Of a DNA stretch of 64,000 nt, positions 45,758 through 58,980 are shown in pieces; position 1 is the stretch's first letter; every line of letters begins with the position of its first letter. Both the position numbers and the translations under genes were made by a program. Source of the stretch: Dialister micraerophilus DSM 19965 (lineage in GTDB: Bacteria > Bacillota > Negativicutes > Veillonellales > Dialisteraceae). The stretch spans positions 85,904-149,903 of the forward strand of contig NZ_GL878519.1 of assembly GCF_000194985.1 (NCBI RefSeq). Reading direction: 5' to 3'. The notes beneath the pieces are model-generated. The model saw only the letters and a program-made list of their open reading frames with translations. It was not told the origin of the DNA and did no database searches.

Positions 45758-46878
45758 AAAATATCTAATATTTTTAATACTGAATCAACACAAACGCAAT
45801 TTTCATTTTTTAAAATATTCTCCAAACTTGAAAATTTATATGTGCCGGTTATTCCGATAAAAGATACTCCGATTTTTTTTGCAGCAAGAAAGTCAGCTAT
45901 TGAATCTCCTACTATTATATATTTATCATTTTCATCCAATAAAATATCTCCATTTAAATAATTTAAATAATTTTCCTTTTTCCTTCCAAACATAGCACAA
46001 TAATAAATAAATGGATCGGGTTTATCAGGTATTTTACATTTTAAAAGTTTCGAAACATCTTCAGCATCTGATACAGTTGCTATATATTCTTCATCAAATT
46101 CTTCCAACCAATTATTTTGCTTAAAAGGAATTTCTGTTTCTATAAGTTTTCTTCCTGTTGCTATAGAAATTTTATATCCTTTTTGTTTTATTTGCTGAAA
46201 CATTGCCTTTATTTTTGATGCAGGTGCAAGCGATTTGTCAAATTTTATAAATCCTTCTTTTCTACCGTTATATGGAAATTTACCGAATTCACTTATAAAT
46301 AGATTTGTACCTAGATAAATATTTAAAAATGTTTCTTTGTGCATATTCCAAAAATTGCTTTGTAATTGTAACCATTTAACATTTTCTAAATATTTTCCGA
46401 ACTCAAAAAGTAAAAAATCAAATATCTCTATTCCGTTTGCATCATTTTTTAAAATATTTTGCCAAAAACTCAATATTTCTTCGGAACCAGGTATTGAAAG
46501 TCCCATTAAAACAAGACCTGCTTTTTTTATATCTTTTTCGGTACTTATACAAACATTTAATTTTTCCCCGGTTTTTAAAAAATATTCTCTTGCCATTAAT
46601 CCTATGGTTGTAGACAAATAAGCATGCACCATATCCCACTCTGAATTTATACCTTTGCTCTTAAGAAAATGAATTAATTTATCATTTCCCCACAAATAGT
46701 ATCTAGTTGAAGAAATATTTCCTCTATTAGTATTTTTTATATTACATAAATCTGCTTCTGTCGGTAATCCCAAATATATTGAATCGTACAACCATTCTTG
46801 AATTGTCAGTGCAGCTACGTCAAAATAATTTTCTTCACTGAACAAAACTCCGTCAATATCAAATATAACTTTTTTCAT
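45754..46878 (-). CDS. HAD-superfamily hydrolase with a large N-terminal cap insert
   Basis: The 374-residue protein opens with HAD motif I MKKVIFDIDGVLF. Motif II (ISIATGR, about residue 243) and motif III (VGDSIADF, about residue 325) come much later. So about 230 residues, rich in aromatic and hydrophobic residues and without a fold I recognise, are inserted after motif I as a cap. HAD phosphatases of the phosphoglycolate group usually have smaller caps. Substrate is unknown. ATG 46878 follows CAGGAGAT; an upstream in-frame start lacks a ribosome site. It is a single gene with its own terminator. Confidence 0.8.
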   Translation of the reverse strand: MKKVIFDIDGVLFSEENYFDVAALTIQEWLYDSIYLGLPTEADLCNIKNTNRGNISSTRYYLWGNDKLIHFLKSKGINSEWDMVHAYLSTTIGLMAREYFLKTGEKLNVCISTEKDIKKAGLVLMGLSIPGSEEILSFWQNILKNDANGIEIFDFLLFEFGKYLENVKWLQLQSNFWNMHKETFLNIYLGTNLFISEFGKFPYNGRKEGFIKFDKSLAPASKIKAMFQQIKQKGYKISIATGRKLIETEIPFKQNNWLEEFDEEYIATVSDAEDVSKLLKCKIPDKPDPFIYYCAMFGRKKENYLNYLNGDILLDENDKYIIVGDSIADFLAAKKIGVSFIGITGTYKFSSLENILKNENCVCVDSVLKILDIL

Positions 46879-46942
46879 ATTTATCTCCTGATTTGCATTA
46901 TAACTATATATACAATACCAAATATATTTAACATTTGACAAA

Positions 46943-46975
46943 TTTAAAAGAATGCACTCTTTCAAGTGCATTCTT
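46943..46975 (-). terminator. Terminator downstream of nth
   Basis: AAGAATGCACT and AGTGCATTCTT make an 11-bp stem followed by TTAAATTT on the minus strand. Confidence 0.7.
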
Positions 46976-46977
46976 CA

Positions 46978-47619
46978 TTATATCTTTTTTAATGTATTGG
47001 ACGGACAGACATCACTTAAAAAACAATTTTTACAATCAGGATTTCTTGCGTGACAAAATTTTCTTCCGTGCCAAATCAACCAATGATGGCATGCAGACCA
47101 CTTTTCTTTCGGAACTGTCTTTTGCAATTCCAACTCAACATCTAACGGTTTTTTGCCTTTAGCAAGATTAAGTCTGTTTGATACACGAAAAACATGAGTA
47201 TCTACAGCTATTGCAGGATATCCCCAAGCAACACTTCTTACAACATTTGCCGTTTTTCTACCTACACCCGGTAATTTTATCAAATCTTCAAATGAATGCG
47301 GAACTTCTCCATTATATTCTTTCAGAAGTACATTACACATCCCTAAAAGATGTTTTGCTTTAGATTTGTATAAACCGCAATCACGGATTTCTTTTTCCAG
47401 TTCGGATTGTGATAATTTTACCATTTTCGCAGGAGTATCTAATTTAGGAAAAATTCTTTTCGTTATAATATTCACACGTTTATCTGTACACTGTGCAGAT
47501 AAAATAACTGCCACCAACAAAGTAAACGGACTTGTGTATTCAAGTGCGGTATTATATTCGCCGTAATATTTTTCCAATCTTTGCAATTGTATTTCTTTAA
47601 CAGATTTATTTATTTTCAT
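46978..47619 (-). CDS. nth: Endonuclease III (DNA glycosylase/AP lyase)
   Basis: Nth removes oxidised pyrimidines. The 213-residue protein has the helix-hairpin-helix LPGVGRKTANVV with the catalytic lysine, the catalytic aspartate in VDTHVFRVSNRL, and the iron-sulfur cluster cysteines spaced C-x6-C-x2-C-x5-C (CHARNPDCKNCFLSDVC). Start overlaps the trxB stop as TAATG, so the two are coupled. Length and motifs are normal. Confidence 0.96.
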   Translation of the reverse strand: MKINKSVKEIQLQRLEKYYGEYNTALEYTSPFTLLVAVILSAQCTDKRVNIITKRIFPKLDTPAKMVKLSQSELEKEIRDCGLYKSKAKHLLGMCNVLLKEYNGEVPHSFEDLIKLPGVGRKTANVVRSVAWGYPAIAVDTHVFRVSNRLNLAKGKKPLDVELELQKTVPKEKWSACHHWLIWHGRKFCHARNPDCKNCFLSDVCPSNTLKKI

Positions 47620-48257
47620 TACTTGCCTGACATCAAAAGATAATCATGTGCTGACAAAGCAGCGGCGGCACCTTCTCCGGCCGCTATAATAACTTGCTTA
47701 TATTTATTATTTGTAACATCCCCTGCTGCAAACAATCCTGGTATATTTGTAGCGGAATTTTTATCTGTAACAATTTCTCCCAAATTATTTCTGATTAAAT
47801 TTTCAGGTACAAATCCTACATTAGGAATACCTCCGGCTTCAACAAAAATACCTTCAATTTCCAAACTTTGCAATTGTCCGTTTTCTTTATTTTTTATTAT
47901 AACTGAATTTACTTTTTTATCTCCTTTTATTTCTTCAGGAGTATATCCTATCATTACCTGAATATTTTTATATTCATCCATTCTCTTAACTAAAATTTCT
48001 TGAGCTCTTATACGACTTCTGACCAACAAATACACTTTAGGTGAAATAGTTGCCAATTCTATTGCTGCTTGAACCGCACTGTCACCGCCACCTACAATGG
48101 CAACCGTTTTATTACGATAAAACGGACCGTCACAAGTTGCACAGTAACTTACGCCTCTTCCTGTAAATTGTGCTTCTCCCGGAATATCTAAAAGTCTACT
48201 GCGTTTCCCGGAAGTTATTATACATGTTTTCCCTTCAATTACAGTTTCATCATCCAA
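47619..48257 (-). CDS. trxB: Thioredoxin reductase, C-terminal part (frameshifted)
   Basis: TrxB reduces thioredoxin with NADPH. This fragment has the redox pair SYCATCDGPF, the NADPH-binding VAIVGGGDSAVQAA and the C-terminal FAD motif GLFAAGDVTNNKYKQVIIAAGEG. It carries on from the N-terminal fragment (48239-48532) in a different frame. Adding one A to the A7 run at 48276-48282 joins them as KIEKKENFITYLDDETV and gives an intact 304-residue protein. The apparent start at 48257 is internal. Confidence 0.92.
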   Translation of the reverse strand: MDDETVIEGKTCIITSGKRSRLLDIPGEAQFTGRGVSYCATCDGPFYRNKTVAIVGGGDSAVQAAIELATISPKVYLLVRSRIRAQEILVKRMDEYKNIQVMIGYTPEEIKGDKKVNSVIIKNKENGQLQSLEIEGIFVEAGGIPNVGFVPENLIRNNLGEIVTDKNSATNIPGLFAAGDVTNNKYKQVIIAAGEGAAAALSAHDYLLMSGK

Positions 48258-48532
48258 ATATGTAATAAAATTTTCTTTTTTTCTATTTTTAAAACTTGTG
48301 CTGTTATAAATTCTATTGAATAATTTTTTACATGAGATTCCATTTTTTCTGAAAGTTCAAAACCTGAAATTGATGAAAATCCTAAGTAATTTTCTATATC
48401 ATTTGTCAAAAGCATCTGTCCGCCGATATCTGTAGTTATAATCGCAACAGATAACTCTTTTCTTACTGCATACATTGCCGCATTCAAACCTGCAGGCCCG
48501 CCACCGATAACAACTACGTCAAAAATTTTCAT
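48239..48532 (-). CDS. trxB: Thioredoxin reductase, N-terminal part (frameshifted)
   Basis: The 97-residue fragment has the FAD-binding motif VVVIGGGPAGLNAAMYA, IGGQMLLTNDIENYLGF and then runs into 14 non-homologous residues (ILLHIWMMKL) and a stop. The frame is lost at the A7 run 48276-48282 on the coding strand. The ATG follows GGGGTGGG and a good promoter (TTGCAT, 17 bases, TATAAT), which argues that the gene is expressed and that the break is either a sequencing artefact or a tolerated slippage site. Confidence 0.92.
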   Translation of the reverse strand: MKIFDVVVIGGGPAGLNAAMYAVRKELSVAIITTDIGGQMLLTNDIENYLGFSSISGFELSEKMESHVKNYSIEFITAQVLKIEKKKILLHIWMMKL

Positions 48533-48571
48533 ATTCCCACCCCTATTAAATCGAATTTTATCGTTGTGATA

Positions 48572-48600
48572 ATTATATACCAGTATTTATCTTTATGCAA
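48572..48600 (-). promoter_or_regulatory. Promoter of trxB-nth
   Basis: Minus-strand TTGCAT (48595-48600) and TATAAT (48572-48577) are 17 bases apart, right after the leuS terminator. Confidence 0.65.
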
Positions 48601-48633
48601 GAAAAACTCCTTATTACTAATAAGGAGTTTTTC
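48600..48633 (-). terminator. Terminator downstream of leuS
   Basis: AAAAACTCCTTATT and AATAAGGAGTTTTT are inverted copies with a short loop. On the minus strand the stem is followed by a T tract, immediately after the leuS stop codon. Confidence 0.9.
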
Positions 48634-48638
48634 ACTGT

Positions 48639-51110
48639 TTATTTGGCTATTACAATATTAATTATTCTTTTAGGAACAACGATAAATTTCAATATCTTTT
48701 TGTCTGTTAAGCATTTTTTAACATCTTCAGATTCCTGGCATTTTTTTATAATTTCTTCTTTTGTATCATTTATATTTACTTTTATTGTTGCACGTAAACG
48801 TCCATTTATTTGAACAGGCATTTCAACTTCATTTTCAATCAATGCCGAATTATCAACCTCAGGCCATAACGCAGAATGAACGCTGGACTCATTTTGATGT
48901 ATATGCTGCCATAATTCTTCAGTTATATGTGGAACAAAAGGTGCAAGCAATATAATAAGATTGCGCAAACATTCATTAACAACAGATTCGCTTACTATGG
49001 ATTCAGTTTCACTGAAATGATACATGTCATTAACTAATTCCATAATTGAACTGATTGCCGTATTAAAGCTGAATTTACCGTTTAAATCTGAAGTTACTTT
49101 AGCAATAGAACGATGTAAACGTCTTCTCAAAGCTTTTTCGTTTTCATTAAGTTCTTCACGTGATTCGGTTTTTAAGTTAATAAATCTATCTACAATAATC
49201 CACACACGCTTCAAGAAACGATAAGCACCTTCAACACCTTTATCGCTCCATTCCAAATCTTTTTCCGGCGGTGCTGCAAACAGAATAAATAAACGTGCTG
49301 TATCCGCACCATACTTAGATACAATTTCTTCAGGACTTACTACATTTCCTACGGATTTACTCATTTTCCCGCCATCTTTAAGAACCATACCTTGACAAAG
49401 TAAATTTTTAAATGGTTCGGAATCTCTTACAAGGCCTTCATCGTATAAAACCTTCATAAAAAATCTTGAATAAAGTAAATGTAATATAGCATGTTCTATT
49501 CCGCCTATATACTGATCTACTTGCATCCAATAATCGGATTTTTCTTTTTCGAATGGAATATTTTCATTTTTCGAATCTGTATAACGTAAGAAATACCAAG
49601 AAGAATCTATAAATGTATCCATTGTATCTGTTTCTCTTAATGCATCTTTTCCACATTTAGGACATTTACAATTAAGGAATTCTTTATTGGTTTCAAGAGG
49701 AGACAAAGTTCCTGAAATAAAATCAACATCTTCCGGTAATTTAACAGGTAAATCTTTTTCCGGTACCGGTACATTTCCGCAATCTTTACAACAAATTATA
49801 GGTATCGGACATCCCCAATAACGTTGACGTGAAATCAGCCAATCCCTCAATCTATAATTTATTTTTTTATTTCCTATATTCATCTTTTCAAGTTTATTGG
49901 TTATAGCTTCTCTGGCTTCCTTAGAATTCATACCCGAAAATTCTTCTGAATTTACAAGTATTCCATCGTCAACATAAGCTTGGGTCATATTTTCTAAGGA
50001 CAATGATTTTTCATCATTTTGTATAACAATCTTGAAAGGAAGATTATATTTTTTTGCAAATTCCCAGTCACGCTGATCTGAAGACGGAACTGCCATTACT
50101 GCACCGGTTCCATATTCAAACAATACATAATTGGCTATCCAAATCGGAATTCTTTCTCCGGTAAGCGGATGTATTGCAAATTTGCCTGTGAACATTCCCA
50201 ATTTCGGTGCATCTTCCGCAGTTCTTTCTATATCATTTATATTTTTTACAGTATAAATAAATTTATTCAATTCATCTAAATTATCACTGTCTTGAATAAG
50301 TTTTTTTACTAACGGATGTTCAGGCGCCATAACCAAGTAACTTACACCATATACAGTATCAACTCTTGTGGTGTAAACACGAATACTGTCATTGCTTCCT
50401 TCGACATTAAAATTAAACTCGGTACCTTCGGATTTACCTATCCAATTTCTTTGCATTGATTTTACTCGCTCCGGCCAACCTTCGAGTAAATCTAAATCTT
50501 TAAGCAAACGTTCAGCATAATCAGTTATTTTGAAAAACCACTGAGAAAGATTTTTCTTTTCTACTATACTCTTGCATCTCCAACACTTTCCGTTTTCTAC
50601 TTGCTCATTGGCAAGAACTGTATGACATCCGTTACACCAATTTACTTTAGCTTCTTTTTTATAAGCAAGTCCTCTTTTATAAAAAACTTCAAATAATTTT
50701 TGAGTGTGCTTATAGTAATCTTCCTTACATGTTAAAACATCTATATCCCAATCATACGAAAGTCCCAATTCCGTTTGTTGTCTTATCATATTTTTGATAT
50801 TTGAATATGTCCACTTTGACGGTGCAATACCGTTTTGAATCGCTGCATTTTCAGCCGGCATTCCAAAAGCGTCATATCCCATCGGATGCAATACATTAAA
50901 CCCTTGCATTTTCTTAAAACGCGCAATAACGTCACCTATAGAATAATTTCTTACATGACCCATATGCAAATTTCCTGAAGGATAAGGAAACATTTCCAAT
51001 ACATAATATTTCGGTTTGTTTTCATCTATTTCAACTTTGAAAGACTTTGTATCATGCCAATATTTTTGCCATTTTCTTTCAATCTCACGAGGTATATATT
51101 TTTCTTCCAT
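48639..51110 (-). CDS. leuS: Leucyl-tRNA synthetase
   Basis: The 823-residue class Ia enzyme has [19 protein letters not shown] (HIGH region), the CP1 editing domain ([19 protein letters not shown]), a zinc-like CxxC pair in the insert (CKCPKCG) and the KMSKS loop [12 protein letters not shown], then an anticodon-binding region. ATG 51110 follows GGAGGGC with normal spacing; the frame runs further upstream without a ribosome site. It has its own promoter; its leader is too short for a T-box. Confidence 0.97.
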   Translation of the reverse strand: MEEKYIPREIERKWQKYWHDTKSFKVEIDENKPKYYVLEMFPYPSGNLHMGHVRNYSIGDVIARFKKMQGFNVLHPMGYDAFGMPAENAAIQNGIAPSKWTYSNIKNMIRQQTELGLSYDWDIDVLTCKEDYYKHTQKLFEVFYKRGLAYKKEAKVNWCNGCHTVLANEQVENGKCWRCKSIVEKKNLSQWFFKITDYAERLLKDLDLLEGWPERVKSMQRNWIGKSEGTEFNFNVEGSNDSIRVYTTRVDTVYGVSYLVMAPEHPLVKKLIQDSDNLDELNKFIYTVKNINDIERTAEDAPKLGMFTGKFAIHPLTGERIPIWIANYVLFEYGTGAVMAVPSSDQRDWEFAKKYNLPFKIVIQNDEKSLSLENMTQAYVDDGILVNSEEFSGMNSKEAREAITNKLEKMNIGNKKINYRLRDWLISRQRYWGCPIPIICCKDCGNVPVPEKDLPVKLPEDVDFISGTLSPLETNKEFLNCKCPKCGKDALRETDTMDTFIDSSWYFLRYTDSKNENIPFEKEKSDYWMQVDQYIGGIEHAILHLLYSRFFMKVLYDEGLVRDSEPFKNLLCQGMVLKDGGKMSKSVGNVVSPEEIVSKYGADTARLFILFAAPPEKDLEWSDKGVEGAYRFLKRVWIIVDRFINLKTESREELNENEKALRRRLHRSIAKVTSDLNGKFSFNTAISSIMELVNDMYHFSETESIVSESVVNECLRNLIILLAPFVPHITEELWQHIHQNESSVHSALWPEVDNSALIENEVEMPVQINGRLRATIKVNINDTKEEIIKKCQESEDVKKCLTDKKILKFIVVPKRIINIVIAK

Positions 51111-51158
51111 TTTATTGCCCTCCATTGTAAAACTTTACATCCCAATGATATTCCTTTA

Positions 51159-51187
51159 AGTATAGGTTAGCAGATAAAATTAGTCAA
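51159..51187 (-). promoter_or_regulatory. Promoter of leuS
   Basis: Minus-strand TTGACT (51182-51187) and TATACT (51159-51164) are 17 bases apart, giving a leader of about 40 bases. Confidence 0.8.
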
Positions 51188-51201
51188 ATTCAGTTTATAT
51201 G

Positions 51202-52308
51202 TCACCTATTTTTGATTCTATTCTTTTTTCTTATTTTTTTCAATATACTTCCATTTGAATTATTCCATATATCATATTCGGAATAATTATTTATCCATTT
51301 ATTCTCCAAGTATGAATAAATATCACTGGATTCAAATCCATATCTCCAAAATGCCAGCCCTCCAAGTTTGTATTTTTTTGCTAATTTAATTTTTTCTCCT
51401 AATGACCTTTTTTCTTCCATCCATATTTGTGCCGGCAAACCGTTTGTTTTATATATACCTTTATACTGTTTTTCTTTTTCTTGCCAAATTAAACGTACAT
51501 TATGCTTCATAATGAATTCTCTATTATTTTTTATCGTTAAAACCGAAGAAGTTGCACTTCCGTCATATCCTATCCAAGCTCGTGTATAAAATGGAATACC
51601 TAAGATTAATTTTTCTGCAGGAACTTCATTTAATAATTCCGGTATTTTCCGATTCAACCAATTATATGATGAAACAGATCCGGCATATTTACTTCCTGCA
51701 GGAGTTTCATCGTATCCCATAATTATTTGATAATCGGTAAATTTCGATAAAGCTTTTCTGTCATAGCACATACTCCAAAAATCACTTAGCTGTTCAATTA
51801 CGGTTATATCAATTGATAATTTTTTGTTTTTGGCATGGATTTTACTTGATAATTCTTTTATAAAATTTGTAAATAGATTTTTATCTTCTTTATACATATT
51901 TTCAAAATCAATATTATATCCGTCAAATCTGTATACTTCAGAATATGCCGCCATACGATTGGTAATTTCATCTATTTTTTTTGAATTCTTTACAAAATCA
52001 CGAGTTTTGTCCGGATCAAAATTATTATGTATCAACGGCATTACTTCCATACCTGAATTTTGAATATTTTTCAAATATGATAAAAATTCATTACTGAATA
52101 CATTGTTAAAAACATTTATACTTCCCAATGTAGGAGATATTATTCTTATGCCTGCATTTTCCGTAAAAAATGCAGAATTCTGGTTGAATTCACTATCAGG
52201 ATCCCATATAATCAACGGTTTTAAATTGGATTTTTCCTTTTTTAAATTAATTTGTTTATCTTTTTGTATTTTAAATGTTTTTCTTTTTAAGTTGATTTCA
52301 CCTTTCAA
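51202..52308 (-). CDS. Glycoside hydrolase family 18 domain protein, main part (frameshifted)
   Basis: GH18 proteins of the YaaH type hydrolyse or bind N-acetylglucosamine polymers. This 368-residue part has RIISPTLGSINVF, the catalytic-type motif YRFDGYNIDFENM (DxxDxDxE pattern kept), VIMGYDETPAGSKYAGSV and LGIPFYTRAWIG, and GLAFWRYGFESSDIYSYL near the C end. The first codons carry the end of a copper-amine-oxidase-N-like segment. Two lost A bases, in A6 runs at 52345-52350 and 52423-52428, separate it from its signal-peptide part; restoring both gives a 473-residue protein over 51202-52621. Probably a cell-surface peptidoglycan-acting protein. Confidence 0.8.
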   Translation of the reverse strand: MKGEINLKRKTFKIQKDKQINLKKEKSNLKPLIIWDPDSEFNQNSAFFTENAGIRIISPTLGSINVFNNVFSNEFLSYLKNIQNSGMEVMPLIHNNFDPDKTRDFVKNSKKIDEITNRMAAYSEVYRFDGYNIDFENMYKEDKNLFTNFIKELSSKIHAKNKKLSIDITVIEQLSDFWSMCYDRKALSKFTDYQIIMGYDETPAGSKYAGSVSSYNWLNRKIPELLNEVPAEKLILGIPFYTRAWIGYDGSATSSVLTIKNNREFIMKHNVRLIWQEKEKQYKGIYKTNGLPAQIWMEEKRSLGEKIKLAKKYKLGGLAFWRYGFESSDIYSYLENKWINNYSEYDIWNNSNGSILKKIRKKNRIKNR

Positions 52309-52402
52309 ACCTGCTTGTTTCGAGAAAAAATCGAAATCAACTAATTTTTTATTGTTTTTATAATAATCGGTATCTCTACTTTTTCTTCTTTATTTCCAAC
52401 TT

Positions 52403-52621
52403 TTAAAATTGCAAATGTTTTATTTTTTCTTCTTGAATTTTCCATCTACCGCCATTTTCAAGCAATTCAGGTGTAACATAAACAGTATCTTCATCTTTAT
52501 AGGCGTAAAATCCTTTTAAATTTTTCCCTTCCAAATGCAATTTATCAATTGCATTTGCATTAATGAAAGCAGTAAGAATCAAACTTGATAAAATTAAAAT
52601 CTTATATTTTTTTATTTTCAT
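52403..52621 (-). CDS. GH18 protein, signal-peptide and N-terminal part (frameshifted)
   Basis: The 72-residue fragment starts with an export signal (KILILSSLILTAFINANA) and then KLHLEGKNLKGFYAYKDEDTVYVTPELLENGGRWKI, as in the copper-amine-oxidase-N-like surface domains. It stops at KIKHLQF. With one A added to the A6 run 52423-52428 it continues KTFAILKVGNKEEKVEIPII, and with a second A in the run 52345-52350 it reaches LVDFDFFSKQAGLKGEINL of the GH18 part. The three pieces therefore come from one gene. Confidence 0.8.
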   Translation of the reverse strand: MKIKKYKILILSSLILTAFINANAIDKLHLEGKNLKGFYAYKDEDTVYVTPELLENGGRWKIQEEKIKHLQF

Positions 52622-52826
52622 GTTTCTCCTACCCGAAATTAAAAAATTAAATAAATAAAGTACACTTATTTTTGTAGTATATCATAGGTTTTTTTATAAA
52701 TAAAATTATGTAATTTATTCTTTTTATTGCAGCTGTTATTTTATTTTGATAATATAATTTGGTAATTAAATTTAATATTTAACATATAATCAGATTTATT
52801 AAATGAAATAACTTAAAGGAGATACA

Positions 52827-53597
52827 ATGCATCAATACCTTACATTTATAGGAAATTTTCCTATTCGTTTTTATGGTATATTTTTCTCGTTCGGCATTAT
52901 TGCCGGGTGTATAATTGCATATTTTTTATTAAAAAAAGAAGGACACGGTTGGGAAAAAATTTTATTTGATTTTGGACTTGTAATTTCTTTTTCCGGAATT
53001 ATAGGTGGCAGATTATGGGATGTATTTTTCTTCGATTGGCAATACTATCATAACCATCTTTTGGAAATACCTTTTATATGGCAAGGAGGTATGGCAATAC
53101 AAGGTGGATTATTATTTTCTGCAATTGCCGCATACTTTTTCTTAAAAAAACATGGTATTCCAATACTTCCTTTTGCAGATACTATATCCCCCGCAATTAT
53201 TTTAGGACAAGCGATAGGTCGCATTGCCAATTTTATGAATGGAGATGCATTTGGACATCCAACCGGAAGTTCTTTTGGTTTGTTATATCCTAAAACAACA
53301 TTAGCTTATAAAACATTCGGCAGTCAACCTTTATGGCCTGCAGAAGTTTGGGAATGTCAAGGTGATTTAATAATTTTTGTTTTACTTATTTGGTTCTCAT
53401 GTTCAAAACGTCCTAAAGGTACTGTTTTTTGCCTTTATTTAATGCTTTATTCCATATTACGCTTTTTCTTGGAATATTTACGTGGAGATTATGCAATATT
53501 GGCATTCGGATTAAAAAGTGCGCAAATAACTTCAGTAATTGTATTTATTTTAGCTTCTGTTTTTTTCATATATTTCAATATCAAAAAACAAAACTAA
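52827..53597 (+). CDS. lgt: Prolipoprotein diacylglyceryl transferase
   Basis: Lgt attaches diacylglycerol to the lipobox cysteine of lipoproteins. The 256-residue membrane protein has the signature GRIANFMNGDAFGHPT with the essential GRxxNF motif, IPFIWQGGMAIQGGLL and LYLMLYSILRFFLEYLRGD (family signature with an arginine). The start follows AAAGGAGA. It is read rightward and convergent with ligA. Genes for MetQ and possibly other lipoproteins here depend on this enzyme. Confidence 0.97.
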   Translation: MHQYLTFIGNFPIRFYGIFFSFGIIAGCIIAYFLLKKEGHGWEKILFDFGLVISFSGIIGGRLWDVFFFDWQYYHNHLLEIPFIWQGGMAIQGGLLFSAIAAYFFLKKHGIPILPFADTISPAIILGQAIGRIANFMNGDAFGHPTGSSFGLLYPKTTLAYKTFGSQPLWPAEVWECQGDLIIFVLLIWFSCSKRPKGTVFCLYLMLYSILRFFLEYLRGDYAILAFGLKSAQITSVIVFILASVFFIYFNIKKQN

Positions 53598-53611
53598 TAC
53601 TTAAAATACCG

Positions 53612-57866
<4,255 letters not shown>

Positions 57867-57884
57867 TTTACTCCTTTGTATCTA

Positions 57885-57926
57885 AAAAATAAGACTCATA
57901 TATGACTTGATAGTCATTATGAGTCT
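57885..57926 (-). terminator. Terminator downstream of ppaC
   Basis: AGACTCATA and TATGAGTCT enclose an inner TGACT/AGTCA helix. The stem is followed by TATTTTTT on the minus strand. Confidence 0.88.
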
Positions 57927-57941
57927 CACTTTATTTAATTC

Positions 57942-58883
57942 CTATTCATATACCTTAATAAGAAACGGTGCTACTTGTTTCTTTCTGGACATAACTTTTT
58001 CCAATAAAATCGCATTATTTTTTGATTCTTTACCAAATGCTTTTTCAGCAAAAGATTTAGCCCCTTCAGTAAACCATAAATCAGTATTTTCAGTAAGAAT
58101 GTTTGTAACCATCAAGAAAGATGCAACATAATTTTTTTCAATTTTTCTTGCTTCCAAAATTTTCATTATTTCAGCTTTTTTTGCTTCAATAGGTGCTTCA
58201 TCCATAACTGAAATTTGTCCTATTGTAAATACTTTATCACCTGCACTAAATTCTTTGGAATCATTATTTGCTAATTTTTCGGGTGGATAATCCGATATAT
58301 CCGCACCTGCTCTAAGCATTTCCATACCATATTTTTCATAATCTACACCGGCAATTTTTGCAAGTTCAATAGCTGATTGTTTATCTTCGTCTGTTGTTGT
58401 AGGTGAACGGAATAATACGGTATCTGAAATAATAGCAGAAAGCATCATGCCGGCAGCTTCACGAGAAGGTTTTACTCCATGCTGTTTATATAAACCGTAA
58501 ACAACTGTATTTACGCATCCTACCGGACGAATCAATATAAAAATCGGTTTTAATGTTTCAAAATCTCCAATTCTATGATGATCTATAACTTCAATAATAT
58601 CTGCATCTTCAAATCCGTCAATACACTGTTTTGATTCATTGTGATCTACTAAAATTAATTTTTTCTTTTCTTCATCAGGATTTTTTCTTGCTACAGATTT
58701 TACATATACAGGCGCTTCCACTCCGAAATAATCAAGTGCAAAACGTGATTCTTTATTAATTTCTCCTGCACAAATCGGTACAGCTTCTACACCTAATTGT
58801 CTCAACAAGTATGAATAACTTACTGCTGCACCTATACTGTCCGTATCAGGAGACTTGTGCCCGACAACATAAACCTTACTCAT
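57942..58883 (-). CDS. ppaC: Manganese-dependent inorganic pyrophosphatase (family II)
   Basis: The enzyme hydrolyses pyrophosphate. The 313-residue DHH/DHHA2 protein has VVGHKSPDTDSIGAAVSYSYLL, LVDHNE and VIDHHRIGDFET (metal-binding DHH), and SDTVLFRSPTTTDED of the family. It has a CBS-free (short) form. Its own promoter is TTGAAT, 17 bases, TAAAAT. Confidence 0.95.
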   Translation of the reverse strand: MSKVYVVGHKSPDTDSIGAAVSYSYLLRQLGVEAVPICAGEINKESRFALDYFGVEAPVYVKSVARKNPDEEKKKLILVDHNESKQCIDGFEDADIIEVIDHHRIGDFETLKPIFILIRPVGCVNTVVYGLYKQHGVKPSREAAGMMLSAIISDTVLFRSPTTTDEDKQSAIELAKIAGVDYEKYGMEMLRAGADISDYPPEKLANNDSKEFSAGDKVFTIGQISVMDEAPIEAKKAEIMKILEARKIEKNYVASFLMVTNILTENTDLWFTEGAKSFAEKAFGKESKNNAILLEKVMSRKKQVAPFLIKVYE

Positions 58884-58926
58884 TAAACATTCTCCTCTCT
58901 ACATCAAACGTAAAATTATTATTTAT

Positions 58927-58955
58927 ATTTTACTCTATAGTTTTAAATCATTCAA
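58927..58955 (-). promoter_or_regulatory. Promoter of ppaC
   Basis: Minus-strand TTGAAT (58950-58955) and TAAAAT (58927-58932) are 17 bases apart, about 45 bases ahead of the start codon. Confidence 0.6.
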
Positions 58956-58980
58956 TAGAATCAAGGACTGTTATATAAAA

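Noticed and set aside
51110-51158. Leucine T-box leader before leuS
   Set aside because: The leader predicted from the promoter is only about 40 bases and has no T-box (TGGN) sequence or specifier stem.
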